Position numbers and translations under genes: made by a program. The notes below the pieces were generated by a model that was given only the letters and a program-made list of their open reading frames with translations, was not told the origin of the DNA and did not search any database. Shown in pieces: positions 11,677 to 23,900 of a stretch of 64,000 nt of DNA. Each line of letters starts with the position of its first letter. Position 1 is the first letter of the stretch. Where the stretch lies: contig JASANG010003066.1 of assembly GCA_030248215.1 (NCBI GenBank), positions 1-64,000 of the forward strand, written 5' to 3'. This DNA comes from Enoplolaimus lenunculus (Eukaryota; Nematoda; Enoplea; Enoplida; Thoracostomopsidae).

Positions 11677-11991
11677 GACTATTTTAACATTTTCTAGTTC
11701 TCTCTGTTCAAACTACAAGCAAAAGCAATAAAACACCAGATAAGAAATGTAGCCTCATTATATATCGGTGCTATGAAATGTATATAGAAGAAACGCTCAT
11801 ATACCAGCTTCCGTACAGCGCTGTCACCCTGACAGGGCCGCAAAGGATCCAAAGGGGGTGCGACGTCCACGCATATCGTTGACCCCTCTTGACAGAAAAT
11901 TTTTTAGCAGCAACGAAAAAATTAAGGAAAATTATTTTAGTCCCGTCTGTACAAATTTTCCCCGTCATTTCTACGAACTGTTCAAGGTTGC

Positions 11992-12267
11992 GGCGTAAAA
12001 GAACAGGGGCGGAACGTTTATCTAAGCTTAAAACTAATTTTTATTTTTTTGCTTGGCTTAGGCTGAGCCTTATTCTTGGGCTTAGGCTTAGGCTTAGGAA
12101 TATGCTCATTCTTACGCTTAGGCTTAGGCTTAGGCTTACGAATATGCTCATTCTTACGCGTAGGCTTAGGCTTAGGAATATGTTCGTTCTTACGCATAGG
12201 CTTAGGCTTAGGCTAGGCTTACAAATATGCTTATAATACTGTTCCGCCCCTGGTCTTTCCATTGGCC
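11992..12267. mobile_element. Family-D element carrying TTAGGC-like hexamers
   Basis: Bounded by GGCGTAAAAGAACAGGGGCG and GCCCCTGGTCTTTCCATTGGCC. Flanking octamers AAGGTTGC and ACGGTTGA agree at six of eight positions. The interior has several CTTAGG runs separated by AATATG(C/T)TC blocks, as at 9170-9574 but shorter. Confidence 0.75.
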
Positions 12268-12644
12268 ACGGTTGATGTCGTGAAAGACTCTATAAACCAC
12301 AGTGGCCCGATCAGAAATATATTCTTGCTAAAGGGCCGACACCGAACAAATTTGACTACAATGTTGGCTTCCAATTGACTGATGGTTGAAAAACATACAC
12401 AATTAGTCGATGGGTCTGACAAAAATCCTTTACGTGAGTTCCTGTGGACCATTCGACCCATTCCGGATAAAATACACTGTATTGGACCCGTTTTTAGCCA
12501 GCCAACAGGTCTGTCTCTGAGCATTATGTGCACTTTACTGTTGGACTTTTAAATGAGTAGATTCACCCATTAACCATTTCCGTCATATATATTTTTATAT
12601 AAAAAATATTAAAATATATATTATATATTTATTATTTATATATT

Positions 12645-12672
12645 ACACTGCAAAAAAATGTGAGTCAGCCGA
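12645..12672. mobile_element. Family-A MITE fragment
   Basis: TACACTGCAAAAAAATG followed by GAGTCAG matches one end of family A; the rest of the element is missing. Confidence 0.5.
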
Positions 12673-12689
12673 AACAGTAGCATAAAGCA

Positions 12690-14390
12690 TATTCATAAAC
12701 CTAAGCCTAAAGCCTAAACGTAAGTTTTAATAGTCGCTGCCAAAATGAACGACCATGGAACAGACAGACATTTTATTGTTTATACAGATAAATACATTTT
12801 GTCGACTCTAAAAATGTGATTTACCACATCGGCAAATTAATATTGGGACGCACAATCATTAAGCCACAATGGTAGGTAGATAACATGGTCGAATGCTAAA
12901 GAGTGTTATTTTTCCAAAATCGCATCGTTTTGCGAAAAAAGTGACAGACCGTTTTTGTGTCTTTGTGGACCTCAACAGTCCGGATCCGACGGGGATGGGC
13001 TCTTCCCAAACTCCATGGTGGTGAACGTTTGATCATATGTTCTCCGAGTTCACACTGTTTAAATAACTACGAGGACAACCTTCCAAATGTTTCACACAGT
13101 AGAAATTGAATCCGTCTTTAAAATGAATCACACTTCGCGCGCAACGGGAAATTTTTTTGACATTTGTTTGCTAAAATAGTGAACAGCTCATACTTTAGGT
13201 AAAAGCTTATACAACCTTCGTATGCTCCAACCAGGGAAGACAGCATACGGCACACCTCACTCCAAAACTGCTTTTAAAACCGCTCTTGAATATTTCATTT
13301 CCGGAGAGCTAATATGTAAAATTGTAGGCAAGTTAGGGTATAATATTTTAGCAACCTTATTTTTATTTTAAGGTCTTTGTAGTGAGTGAAGCCAGGTATT
13401 CGATAGTTTAATATAGTCAGTTCTGGCTAATATTGGGGGCGAAGTCCCCCAATCTGAACGTTGGGGGATGCAAGTGCCTCCTTGTACCCCCACTTCCGGC
13501 GCCCACGATTCACCTGGTCTTGTACTAAGCAACAAACTTTGGTTCTACTCTGCCGTTAAAGATTAAAAAATAAAACAAGAACTCTCAGCATTTTAAAAAT
13601 TGCTGTGTATCGGTAGACATTTATGACATATCTTATTTCGCGCTGCCCAAATGGTATGACAACACTTGTTTTTATCAATTATGTATGAAACGTGACAGAA
13701 GAGGAAACATTGCGTGTTTGGCTAAGAGACACAGTAAAAATGAAAACTTGCTTAAGGTTTTATTGTTATACACATTAAACTAATTTAGGCTTTGGCATGG
13801 TTTGAAATTTCATTTAAAGCTTGTGTGAAGAATTTCGTACAGAGTAGTTACTTAAATGCTCTAATTCTGTTATAATAAACTAACGCATTTTGTAAAATGA
13901 TATCCTGGACATTCATAAATTCACTGAGCTTGCGAATAGAATTTTGATTTCAAACATTTAAACGTGACATATGAAAGAAAATGTGAACACTTAGCTAGTG
14001 AGATTTGAGTTCTCTTAGCTTTCGCGCTCTGCACTGATTTCAATGTAGCAAGTTTTGTGCGTTTTGAGGTTTGTTTCAGTCGTATGCCGCAAATATGAAG
14101 TTCCAGGTGTGTTGAGTGACCTATCATTGCGTTGTGGATGGCGTTGCTGCAGTGATAAATATGTTTGATTTACATTTGCCTAAATTATTAGATATTTCGT
14201 GTTTATTGTTCGTAACGATATAAACTAATCAGACACTAATCAGCGCAACCATAGAATTAGATTTTAGCACACATGTTTCAGTTTTCGATTGCCATTCTCT
14301 TTTGTGACGTCACAAATTTTAAGTTTTTCTATTTTTACGCGTGGCTTGATGCCAAGGTGACATTTAACTGAACGTTCTTTTTGTAACAGT
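12690..14390. other. Intergenic region upstream of the LEM-domain gene
   Basis: No gene supported. A few CCTAAGCC words occur at 12700. A perfect 8-bp-stem hairpin (TTGGGGGC GAA GTCCCCCAA) lies at 13433-13452, next to another G/C-rich segment up to 13505, perhaps a transposon end. The last few hundred bases should contain the promoter of the gene starting at 14414, but no core element is clear. Confidence 0.5.
14375..14389 (+). promoter_or_regulatory. Candidate splice acceptor just before the LEM gene start codon
   Basis: Pyrimidine-rich TTCTTTTTGTAACAG ends 24 bases before the ATG at 14414. It would fit a 5' UTR intron or a spliced-leader addition site. No donor was identified. Confidence 0.4.
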
Positions 14391-14413
14391 GGTGCAAAAT
14401 ATCGCTTTATGTA

Positions 14414-17400
14414 ATGGATAAAATTCAACTTCTGTCTGACGCAGAATTACGGCAAGCTCTACTAGAGGTAGGGTTTCAACCTGGTCCTATTGGAGTGACA
14501 ACCCGTTCATTATACGAAAAGAAGTTATTCAATTTTCAGCATGTGAGTTTCTGAGTTAGGTGATATAGTACCTACGTATAGTACTGCACCATGTGGTGAC
14601 GTATTGAGTCAAATTAACCGGTTACCTGAACTTTTCATCTTTATTCAGACGTTAGTGTGAAAAACAAGATTCTTGACTTGTGAGGAAATGCGTTGAGCAT
14701 CCGGTATGTATTCATCAGAGGTTTAAATACGCGTTGCCGTTTGTAGTATACCTAATTGAACAGAGATCCAGAAGGTTGTTAATAGTCACAAGTGGAAGTG
14801 AGATGCACGAATTTAGTTGTAAAAACCATCATGATATTGTTAAAATAGAATGAACATTCGTTAGTTTTGGCAATGCTGGGGTTTAAGAAAAACCGTGATT
14901 GTCAACTTATATAAATATTTATTTTTTAAAAAATTTCTAGCCCATTGAAACTGACAATAACTTGGCAGAAGATTACGATGCTATTATTCGACGTTCACCT
15001 CAGAAATCACAGGAAACCATTGTGCCATCCCGTATATCGCCGACGAAGCGTTCTACCCCGTCTCCAAAAAAGACAACTCCTGAACAACGTCCATTAATGT
15101 CAGAAACCATCGCTTCCGGATTTTCGAGTGCAACAGGAGGCAGGTTGTACCCATCTTTGGAGCCAATTTCGAGTACTGGAATTTCGAAATCTTATGGCGA
15201 TTCTACCCTGACTAGGTAGGTAAAAGAACCGGGTCCGGGCAAAAATTCTGTGTCCAGGTTTTAACAACAAGAAATTCCGGGTCCGGGTATGGCAAAAATA
15301 TCCAGACCGAAATGCACAAAGAAATATGATTTTTGTCACAAATTCTACTATATAGAGTTATAAAAGTTTCAGCAGTAAATATTAAATATGCAATGTAGAA
15401 TGCCGGAGAACTGAAGTAGTTAAAACTAGCCTTTGCTCTTCCGTTATAAAATTTTTGTGTTAAACGCTGTTTTCATTAACACGCAACGCATCAATTTTCC
15501 TGTGTGTATGTAATCGAATCGTGTTATTTGGACATTGCAACGCGCTGATATATGGGCAACGGTACATAAAGACACCAGAGTGGCAGTACAAATACTCTAT
15601 CACTAATTTTTGGAATCCGAACCCTGCATTGAATGTTGCAATTTTCAGATATATATTTATAATATGGCTCAGAATATCAATGCAATGCCTGTCGTATAAG
15701 TTTTAAACGTTATTTATATTTCGTGCCCGTCCTCAGTTCTGACATTTTGTGACCTGAAACACAAACTTTTGATTTATATAACAAGTTATATACGTACGTA
15801 TTTATTGTTTAACAATGAAGAAACGTGTTGCCGAACATTGTTTCATTCGGCTCTTTCAAACCACCAAGTATGAACTAATTTAGCCTTCCCGAATGGATAT
15901 TTTTATTACAGGCGAGTTACTCACATAAATGCAAGGGGTGGCAACGTTGAATTGAATGATGATGATGAACTCCGTGGTGAAGAATTTTCTTTCAGGTAAT
16001 GTGAAACCTTTTTACAAAAGTTAAGGTACGTACATGGATGTTGTTTCTTGAGTTATTTAACCACAGTGATTGATATCCAGTATGCCTGTGTCGTATGATA
16101 TTTTGCCCCCCCCACAAAATTTTGACCCCTATAATGTATGACTCTTTGTCCGATGATATTTTGTCTCCCCCGGCATTTTGCCATTATTTTATATTTTATT
16201 GTATATTGACTACAACAGTTAGTCAGCACACTCAGAGTCCCGCTAGATATTCGGGCCACTGAAGCCGAAAAGCTTCAGTCTTCATGACACTATCCTTTCA
16301 AAAACGACTGGTGGAGAGAGTTCAGCTTTATCATAACTGCTGAGTCTGAGACATTGGTATTAAACATTTCAAGAACTTGTAACACGCTACTAATTCGAAA
16401 TTTTAGATTGGTTCATTAAAGTAACTTCATTCTAAAAATTATTGGTTATAACTAGTCCTTAGTTTTTTATAACAAGTGTAAAACAGACAATACAAAAAGC
16501 TTAATGTTTTACGCATACTTTAAATCTGTACGTATACGTTCCCATTTCCCAACAGCTGCAGTTTTACACAAAATGGTACCAAAATATCTCATCACGGGTC
16601 TGGAAGTCAAGCAGTTGCATGGTAGTTGACATAAATACAAATGATGGTTTTAATTTTTTCAAGTTTTAAAAAATATTTGGCAAGTTAAAACACCGTACCT
16701 GGGTGTCGATTTTTTGCCGGAGCCGGCTATCAGGTTGCACCATGAACTCTGTCGTAAAAATGAACGCAAGCGCTATAAAGGTTTTCTATGACCGTAACCC
16801 TAGTTTTATTACAGATGTGCCGCTACCAAAATGTTTGCCGATGCCGAATCTTATTTTGAAATTTTGCCGAACCGATGCCGCTGCCGATTCCAGCATTAGT
16901 ACATCATGTTTAGTAAACAGATATGATAATATATCATATCATGAAGACTTAAACCCTAACAATCATTAAGGATTATACTTTTATAAGAACGGTTTATTTC
17001 AATTAATTTTTACAAACGTAAACGGAAGAGAGATAAGATCGCCAATTTTTTGCAGTGGCGGTGACGATACTCACGAAAAGTGCCCAAGTGCCGATTAATC
17101 GGCACATAACTAATCTTTATTCCGCTGTTAAGACGCATCGAGACAAAAGGAGATTGTATTTAATAATTGCATAATATTGGCCTCAGTTCGATTCAGCTAA
17201 TTAGACATCAGTGCCCCGGATATGATACCTGGGCCAGTCCCCGAGGCATCTCGAATGCGAACCATAGGGTCGCGAGTTTCTCGAGACTAGCAGCACCTCG
17301 AAATCGGCGACTTAAACTGTCAATGTATTTATGAATAAATTAGCGTTCGCGTAAATTTTCTGCATAAGCCCATTTTTGTGAAATTTCAACTTGGCCAGTT

Positions 17401-17839
17401 GTATCTCTTATTATAGTCGAGGCCTATTTCTGTGGTTATTTTCAGGGCAACTTCCCCTAGAACGTCTTACTTTCGTGAAACGAGCACTTCATATAGACCT
17501 CAGTATTCACATAACAGCGAATTGAGCGGTTCTGTGGGGCAAACGTTTACGTCAACCCGAAATATAAGTTCTTGGGGAGACCAACGGTCAAATTTAATTA
17601 CTCCAAGAACTGCGATCCCTCGATACTCTTATCGGCCAATGGAAACATCATATAGGACGTCGGCACAGGTAACATCCGGAGATGGTTGGTTTACATCTGG
17701 TCGTACTTTATTCACAACTTGGAATTTTGTTTGGTTAATGATATTGGTAATTAGTGCAGTTTTTGTCTACTTTCTGGTTGTTCGCATCATGCAGGAGTTT
17801 AACGCGGAACCTAAAGAAATTGCAGCCGACAACAAGTAA
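14414..17839 (+). CDS. EMD: Emerin-like LEM-domain membrane protein, four coding exons
   Basis: Predicted inner nuclear membrane protein; LEM domains bind the chromatin factor BAF. Exons are 14414-14542, 14941-15215, 15912-15995 and 17446-17839; every junction is GT-AG and frames join to 293 codons. Exon 1 is almost exactly a LEM domain (residues about 1-43): LSDAELRQALLEVGF, then PGPI, TTRSLYEKKL. Residues 44-255 are Ser/Thr/Arg-rich and look disordered. One membrane segment (about 257-275, WLMILVISAVFVYFLVV) is followed by an 18-residue tail containing RIMQEFNAEP. One C-terminal anchor after a single LEM domain matches emerin (254 residues in human) or LEMD1 and excludes two-span LEM proteins such as MAN1. 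The start is the ATG before the LEM motif, 24 bases after an acceptor-like TTCTTTTTGTAACAG. Introns 2 and 3 carry transposon fragments. Confidence 0.88.
16814..17106. mobile_element. Family-F element in intron 3 of the LEM gene
   Basis: Ends GATGTGCCGCTACC and ATTAATCGGCACAT are inverted relatives. CCGATGCCG-type words lie inside, and related pieces occur at about 20310-20412, 55455-55530 and 61550-61800. It is non-coding. Confidence 0.5.
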
Positions 17840-18219
17840 TCTGCGATGGAGATTATAAACTAAACAGCGCTCATATTTCGATCAGGGAAAAGAGAATGCT
17901 TGACTGTTGTTATGATGTTTGGTTTGCTAGTTTTGCACGTCGTTTAATTTACTGATTTTAATTCGCGGATTTGTTTCATATGACCGAAACCAAACCCATT
18001 ACTCATTTACCGACTAGAACCTTGCATTTTTCGTGTATGCCCACTCTGCTGAAATGTAGGATTCGGTAGTAATTAAGAAGTTTAGAGATTGAGATTGAAA
18101 GTTAGGGAACTTCAAGAGCGCTTGACGTCTTTGAATATTTTGAATATAAATTCGTCGGAGTTGGAAAAAAATGGAATGTCACCTAATTTGAACCACTAGG
18201 ACTAGCATTTTAATTTACC

Positions 18220-18225
18220 AATAAA
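18220..18225 (+). promoter_or_regulatory. Poly(A) signal for the LEM gene
   Basis: Canonical AATAAA about 380 bases after the stop codon at 17839; it is the first perfect hexamer downstream. Confidence 0.5.
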
Positions 18226-18261
18226 CTGCAGCATATCAGTACGAAATCATTCATTCTGTTG

Positions 18262-18650
18262 TTGCTGGGGCACTTTTGTAGTTTTCGCCCGCCACTACAC
18301 AAATGTGGAAGGGGGACTTTTTCACTTGTAACATAAAAATATTTTGTATTGCTGATTTAAAAAACTAGATTCTAGTGCGAAAATATTTCGTGTATTTTGC
18401 GTCATGTTCTTCAGGGGGCTCCGGCCTCCCTGCGATTTAATGGAATACTCAGCACGATAAGAGGGCACCGCCGCCAAGCTTGAAGTTTTGTGGTACGTAA
18501 GTATGAGAAGCGCTTAGTTGGCGACTAACTCCCCCATCCTGCTTAGCATCCTTTCAAATCGCAAGGGTTTTAGGAGGGCGGCAGCACCCTGAAAACGAAA
18601 TTGTGGCGCAGGAAACTTCCACTGTGAAAGGAAACTACAAATGTGTCGTT
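18262..18650. mobile_element. Family-I element (GGCACTTTTGTAG ends)
   Basis: The segment opens with GGGGCACTTTTGTAGTTTTC and closes with the inverted GAAACTACAAATGTGTC. A related shorter copy lies at about 22033-22205. The interior is G/C-rich and non-coding. Confidence 0.5.
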
Positions 18651-19011
18651 GCTGGTGGTGGTTAACATATACAGGTAGTTTGGTAAACAACAACGATATG
18701 TTATATCTATGAGTCTGTGAATAACAAGACCTTGACGGAATAGTTTAGTTTGTGAAACGTTTGCTTACACTTAAGCTAACTAAATGTAATTCAATTAGAC
18801 TGGAGGTCCCGAACGGTGCTTTAGGCAGACGGAGCGTTCATTGTTGTGTTGTGGGTCTGTTTCAGTTTTTTGCACTGAGTTGAATGTTTTGTTTTAACTG
18901 ATCTGCATTATATAATAAATTGACGTTTGTTATACTTTTTCGAGCGTATTCATGATACATTCTACGACGCGTTTTATAATTAACGTTCTTTACATTGGCC
19001 AGTGACTCGTA

Positions 19012-19855
19012 TATGCGGGTGGTCCCCAATTTGAGTCCCAGTCAATAGGAGTCTGGGCCCAACCTTGCTGTCTTCTGAAAATTGCACCATCCCGTCACAA
19101 GAATTTGAGGTATGGTGGAACGTAGGATTTTGGGATATCAGGATGTGGTCGATGGTGAAATTTTGCGATTTTAGGATATGGTCGAAGGTGGGATTTTCCG
19201 ATTTCGGAATGTGGATCGTGGGATTTTCGGAATGTCTATATGGTGGAATTTGGGGATATGGTCTAAGGTGGTATGCTCCTGAAGTCTATGACTGAGCCTA
19301 AACCCTAGCTCAAGGATAAGCTCCACCCTAAGCCAAGCCTGCTCCTAAAGTTTAAGCCCAATCCTTAGCATAAGCCCATGAGGGTAAGGCACGTTTAAAG
19401 TGTACATTTAAGGTAATACGCAAGAAGTTACGCCAAAGCGCGTAATTGTAAACCTAAGCCTAAAGACGGAGCCTCGCCTATTCCTAAACCTAAGCCCAAA
19501 TCTCAAAATCACAAAACACCTAAACCTGATTAGAGTCTATATAAATGTCAATTAATTCTAATTGTAGTGTATAAATGACTTCTGGACAGAAATAAAGTTG
19601 AGTTCGAAACTTTAAAGTATGTTTTGAAAGTATATACATCCCTAAAAATATAACCATCTATATTATTGCTCAAGCTTTTGATAAAAGACAAAAAGGTTTA
19701 ATATAACAGATAGTGGCAATGCCGGATATATCAGTAACGAATGGCGGCGGAGGTCTTTTTAATATAAATAACAGTTCGTATCCAAATTTTATCCTTTGGA
19801 GAAGCCAAGTAAATATCAGTCTCACAACTTATTCGGGTCGCTATACAGTTTACTG
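19012..19855. mobile_element. Family-E element split by a later insertion
   Basis: The left part (about 19012-19056) reads GGTCCCCAATTTGAGTCCCA; the rest resumes at about 19541 and ends CTTATTCGGGTCGCTATA. About 480 bp intervenes: a degenerate tandem of GGATATGGTCGAAGGTGG-like units at 19110-19270, then CCTAAGCC-type words as in family D. Confidence 0.55.
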
Positions 19856-20282
19856 TACTGACCTGAATAAGAGGAAGAGGGTAATAAAAGGGACGTCCCC
19901 ATTTTGAGTCCGAATCAATAGGAGTCCGTATTAAGCGGATAGAGTATCTAAGCCCTAATTAGAGTCCATAAATGTCAATTAACCCTAATTCTAGCGCATA
20001 AATGACTCCAGGACCAAATAATTTGAGTTCGAAACTTTAAATCGTACGTAAATTGTGAAGGTACATTCCTAAGTATAACCTTGTATTATCGCTCAAGCTA
20101 TTGACACAAGACAAATAAACGTTTAAATTAACGGATAATTGCAGTACTGGATATATATCAGTAAACGAAGGGCGGTGGAACGTGGCTTAAAAATAAATAA
20201 TACGTAACCGAATAACAAGGGGGGTACCCTCTGGAGGCGCCAAATACATATAAGTCCTCCTCTTATTCGGGTCACTACAGTA
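19855..20282. mobile_element. Family-E element, complete copy
   Basis: Bounded by GTACTGACCTGAATAAGAGG and CCTCTTATTCGGGTCACTAC; it directly follows the previous copy in the same orientation. About 430 bp, non-coding. TA-like flanks fit a Tc1/mariner-type MITE. Confidence 0.65.
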
Positions 20283-20437
20283 CGTCAACAAACAAAATTG
20301 AGACCATTCCAATCCAATGTTATGTGCAGAATGCATCGGCATTTTTTGCAGTGCCGATTCCGATAATCACGAAAAGTCCCAATTCTTACCGAAGCAGATT
20401 AATCGGAACATCCCTAATAATAACTATTATTTGCTAT

Positions 20438-20836
20438 CAGGATACAACTGAAAACCTGCCTCCGGCTCTCGCAGAGAATCCACGTCCGGATCCAGCATCG
20501 GATCCGGTAAAACTTTTGCCGGAGGTTCCGGCAATTTAGGTAGTAAAATTTTGCATAATTTTGCAAAATTTTACTTCATTTTGCAAAACTTATCTGTTTA
20601 GCGCGTTTCGTTTTACATTTGCCACAGTATTCAGAAAAGAATTTTTGAAATTTTTAGCAGAAAATTAGCGTCAAACCAAACAACGTAACAACATATTGCA
20701 GATATCGGTAAAAATTAACTAATTATTAACCATCATTTTTACTACCTGATTTCGCCTCACCTCCGACTTCACCTCCGGCTACGCCAAGATTCGTTGACCT
20801 CCGGCTCCGGTATGTTTCACCTCCGGTTGCACCCTG
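20438..20836. mobile_element. hAT-type MITE (CAGGGTGCAACC family)
   Basis: About 399 bp from CAGGATACAACTGAAAACC to CTCCGGTTGCACCCTG. Flanking octamers TTTGCTAT and TTTTCTAT differ at one base. CCGG-rich ends surround an AT-rich centre with no reading frame of note. Confidence 0.7.
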
Positions 20837-20975
20837 TTTTCTATGCATAATATGTGGTCCTGGTTTTAAGTTTTGACGGAATTTCCTGTCGCTAGCCGGT
20901 AGGCCACCAATTACTATTGTGTCCAGTTGAATTTTGTTCCCTGACTACTTTGCTCGGCGCTCAACTGCTGGCTCT

Positions 20976-23900
20976 TTAAACCGATTGATGTTGGTGACGG
21001 ATGCTATTTCGTTCATGGGAACCCAAACTCACCTCCTTACTGATTTGACTAGAATCAGACACTGACAACTGTTCACTAGAACCTTTCGTCTTAGACAACC
21101 GAGACGAGTTTTTCTTGTCTCCACTACGGTAGTTGTTCGTTTTGAGAATGCTATCTGCTGTAAGGTTCGGTGGAAGCGTTGTTGATGATACTTTGACCAA
21201 CGTTATAGGCTTCAGTGAAACTACTGACAGATCTGGAGACGGCGGCAGGTTTGGAAATATTTGTTTTGTCAACACAGCGGAAACATTTGAACTTGAACCA
21301 GATTTGTTCAAGTCGTGGTACACTGGCTGAGATGAAGGAAGTTTTTTGGATGAATTCGGGTTCGTCATTTTTGAAAATGTTGTGGTATTCGGTTTTTGCC
21401 TTGGGCTGGCGTTTATACTGTGATCTTTGCTCGTTGGTTGTGGCTCTGTGATGAACAATAAAATATAGTTTAAATTTGTTTGTATAAGCGCATTTGAAGC
21501 GTGGTTAAGCTAGAAATTAATAATTATTAGTTCATCGTTCAAAGTTTAGCGAATTCCGTTTAATTTTTACAAATTAACATTGGTTGAGTTGCGGGTATAT
21601 GCAAACTTGGTAACCTGTGGGTCATACATTGATGTTTCAGGCTTCTTTTACATCAGAATTGAACGGGTTTACCTACTTCAACGTTACATAGCCGGACGGT
21701 AGTGTACTGTAAATTTCAGTGAGTTGCTTTTAACTCGAAATGAGTTGAATCACTCAGTCTGAGATAGGACTATCTGAACTCACAGTTCTGTATTGATGCA
21801 ACTCATTTTGATATAATTAATCAACTCCCCAGGAGTCAAGTCAACCCACAGTGAGAATCAAGTCAACTCATAGTGAGTTAAAGTTTACTGTTATTAACTC
21901 ATGATTTGACTAACTTCTGTCTCAGTTGATTAATTAACTCATTGGGATTTACAGTGTAGATATTGCTGACCCCTAAATATAACACAAAACACTTTGGTTG
22001 GCTGAAAAATTCAAAGTTGTCTACTTCACCACTCTGTGGCAATTGGCACTTTTGAAGTTTCTCTCACGTGGTGGCAAACTTGTGCTTAGGCTTAGAATTT
22101 ACAGTGTCGATGCTCAGGCGTACCACAGTTACGACCCTAAACTATAAAGCCCATTTTGTGGAGGAGAGAACTTTTCAAGCGCGGGTGGAACTACAAATGT
22201 GCCTACTGTAATCACCCGAATAAGAAGGGAAGGGTTGATTATTTGGTTTTCTGGATTATTCAATAAAATTTATGCGGATTATTTGGTCCTGGAGTCATTT
22301 GATATTTATGGACTACAATTAGGGTTCCAGGACTATCTGCTTACGGGCTCTTATTAGGGATACGGACTCCTATTGATTGGGACTCAAAATGGGGACGCCT
22401 TCTTTCGGATCACCACGCACAGTAAATTCTGATAAGTTGATTAATCAACTACAGAGAGAAGAATTAGTTATTTCAGCTTATTTCTGCACTACAAAAATGG
22501 TGAGCGAAATTGGCTGTCTCCGAAATAGGCTTTTTCTGACTACACAAACTGAGTCAAAATTCGACTCCGCCTAAGTCAAATTCGACTCACTGAGCGACTC
22601 ATTAAGTCAAATTTGACTCTAGCGGAGTCGAATTTTGACTCAGTTTGTGCAGCCCAAAAAAGCCTATTTCGGAGAGTCAATTTGACTCACCATTTTTTGC
22701 AGTGCATTCTAAGTTAAAATCAACTCACTGAAAATTACAGTGCTGTAGCAGAGCCCGTATCTCACCTTCACTGATTAGCCGTGAACCAGCAAGTGCTTTG
22801 ATAGACGCTGTTGCTGAATACTTAGCAGCATCATCGATACGTGTCGAATGTGTGGGATTCTGGTTTGACGCACGTTCATATGAAGTTTGACTTTCAGGAT
22901 TTACCAGTTGGTGTCGCATTTTGGGTTTCGCTTTTTTGTTATTTGGTTTTATAAATTTTTTTGGCAAACTGGCATGAGTATAATTTCGTTTGAACGATAA
23001 ATTGTCAACAACAAAATAGTAACAAATACCGCAAAGTAGCATGAAAACAAAGGCAACACCGGATAGCGTATAAGCTGGAATTATATATGATGGCATTGGG
23101 GGTTGAGTGTAACTTGAATGCTAAAATTGAAGTTAAATTTGTTTTACAGATGGAGAAATATATACGTTATAGGTTTCGCCCATGTTACTTTAAGACACGT
23201 CCAGGTTTCTGGTGGGTCTATAAAAGATTGGGTTTAGATTCTAGATTACATTTTTTGCTTAGGCTCAGGCTTAGGCTTAGGAACACCTTTTTGCAACGTT
23301 CAGGCTTAGGAATACGCTTAATCTACTGTTACACCCCTAAAAGTAACATTGGCCATAGGTTCCATCGGTAAACCAGTTTGGAACAGCGGTCTATGTATAG
23401 AACATGGACGGAATAATAGTAAGTACCTATCTTCATAAGCGTAAGCTTAAGCCTAAGCCCAAGCTTAAGGGTAAAGAGCTTATACCGTAAAGTCTAAGCC
23501 TAAGCCTAACCAAAAGAGTTCGTCTAAAGCTATTACAGTCTCATAGAAAAAAATCCGCGCTTAAGTTAACATATGTGCAGTATAGGTATATGCAGTACAA
23601 AAAGTTATTCGGTTCCGGACTGTTTTTATTTTTAACCCACGCTCCGCCGCCCTTCGTTACTGACATATATCCTTTACTGCAATTATCCGTTGAATTAGAC
23701 GTTTATTTGTCTTGTGTCAATAGCTTAAGCGATAATACAAGGTTCTACTTTGGAATGTACTTTCAAAACTTAAGTATGCTTTAAAGTTTCGAACTCAAAT
23801 TATTTGGTCTTGGAGGTATATGCGCTATACAAATAGGGCTAATTGACATTTATGGACTCTAATTAGAGTTTAGGGACTCTATCCGCTTATGGACTCTTAT

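Noticed and set aside
11889-12262. Similar Leu/Arg and Leu/Ser frames
   Set aside because: Same hexamer artefact inside the family-D element at 11992-12267.
17205-17330. Possible tRNA-derived SINE on the minus strand (GGTTCGCATTCGAG)
   Set aside because: B-box-like word only, no A box at the right spacing and no second copy in the window.
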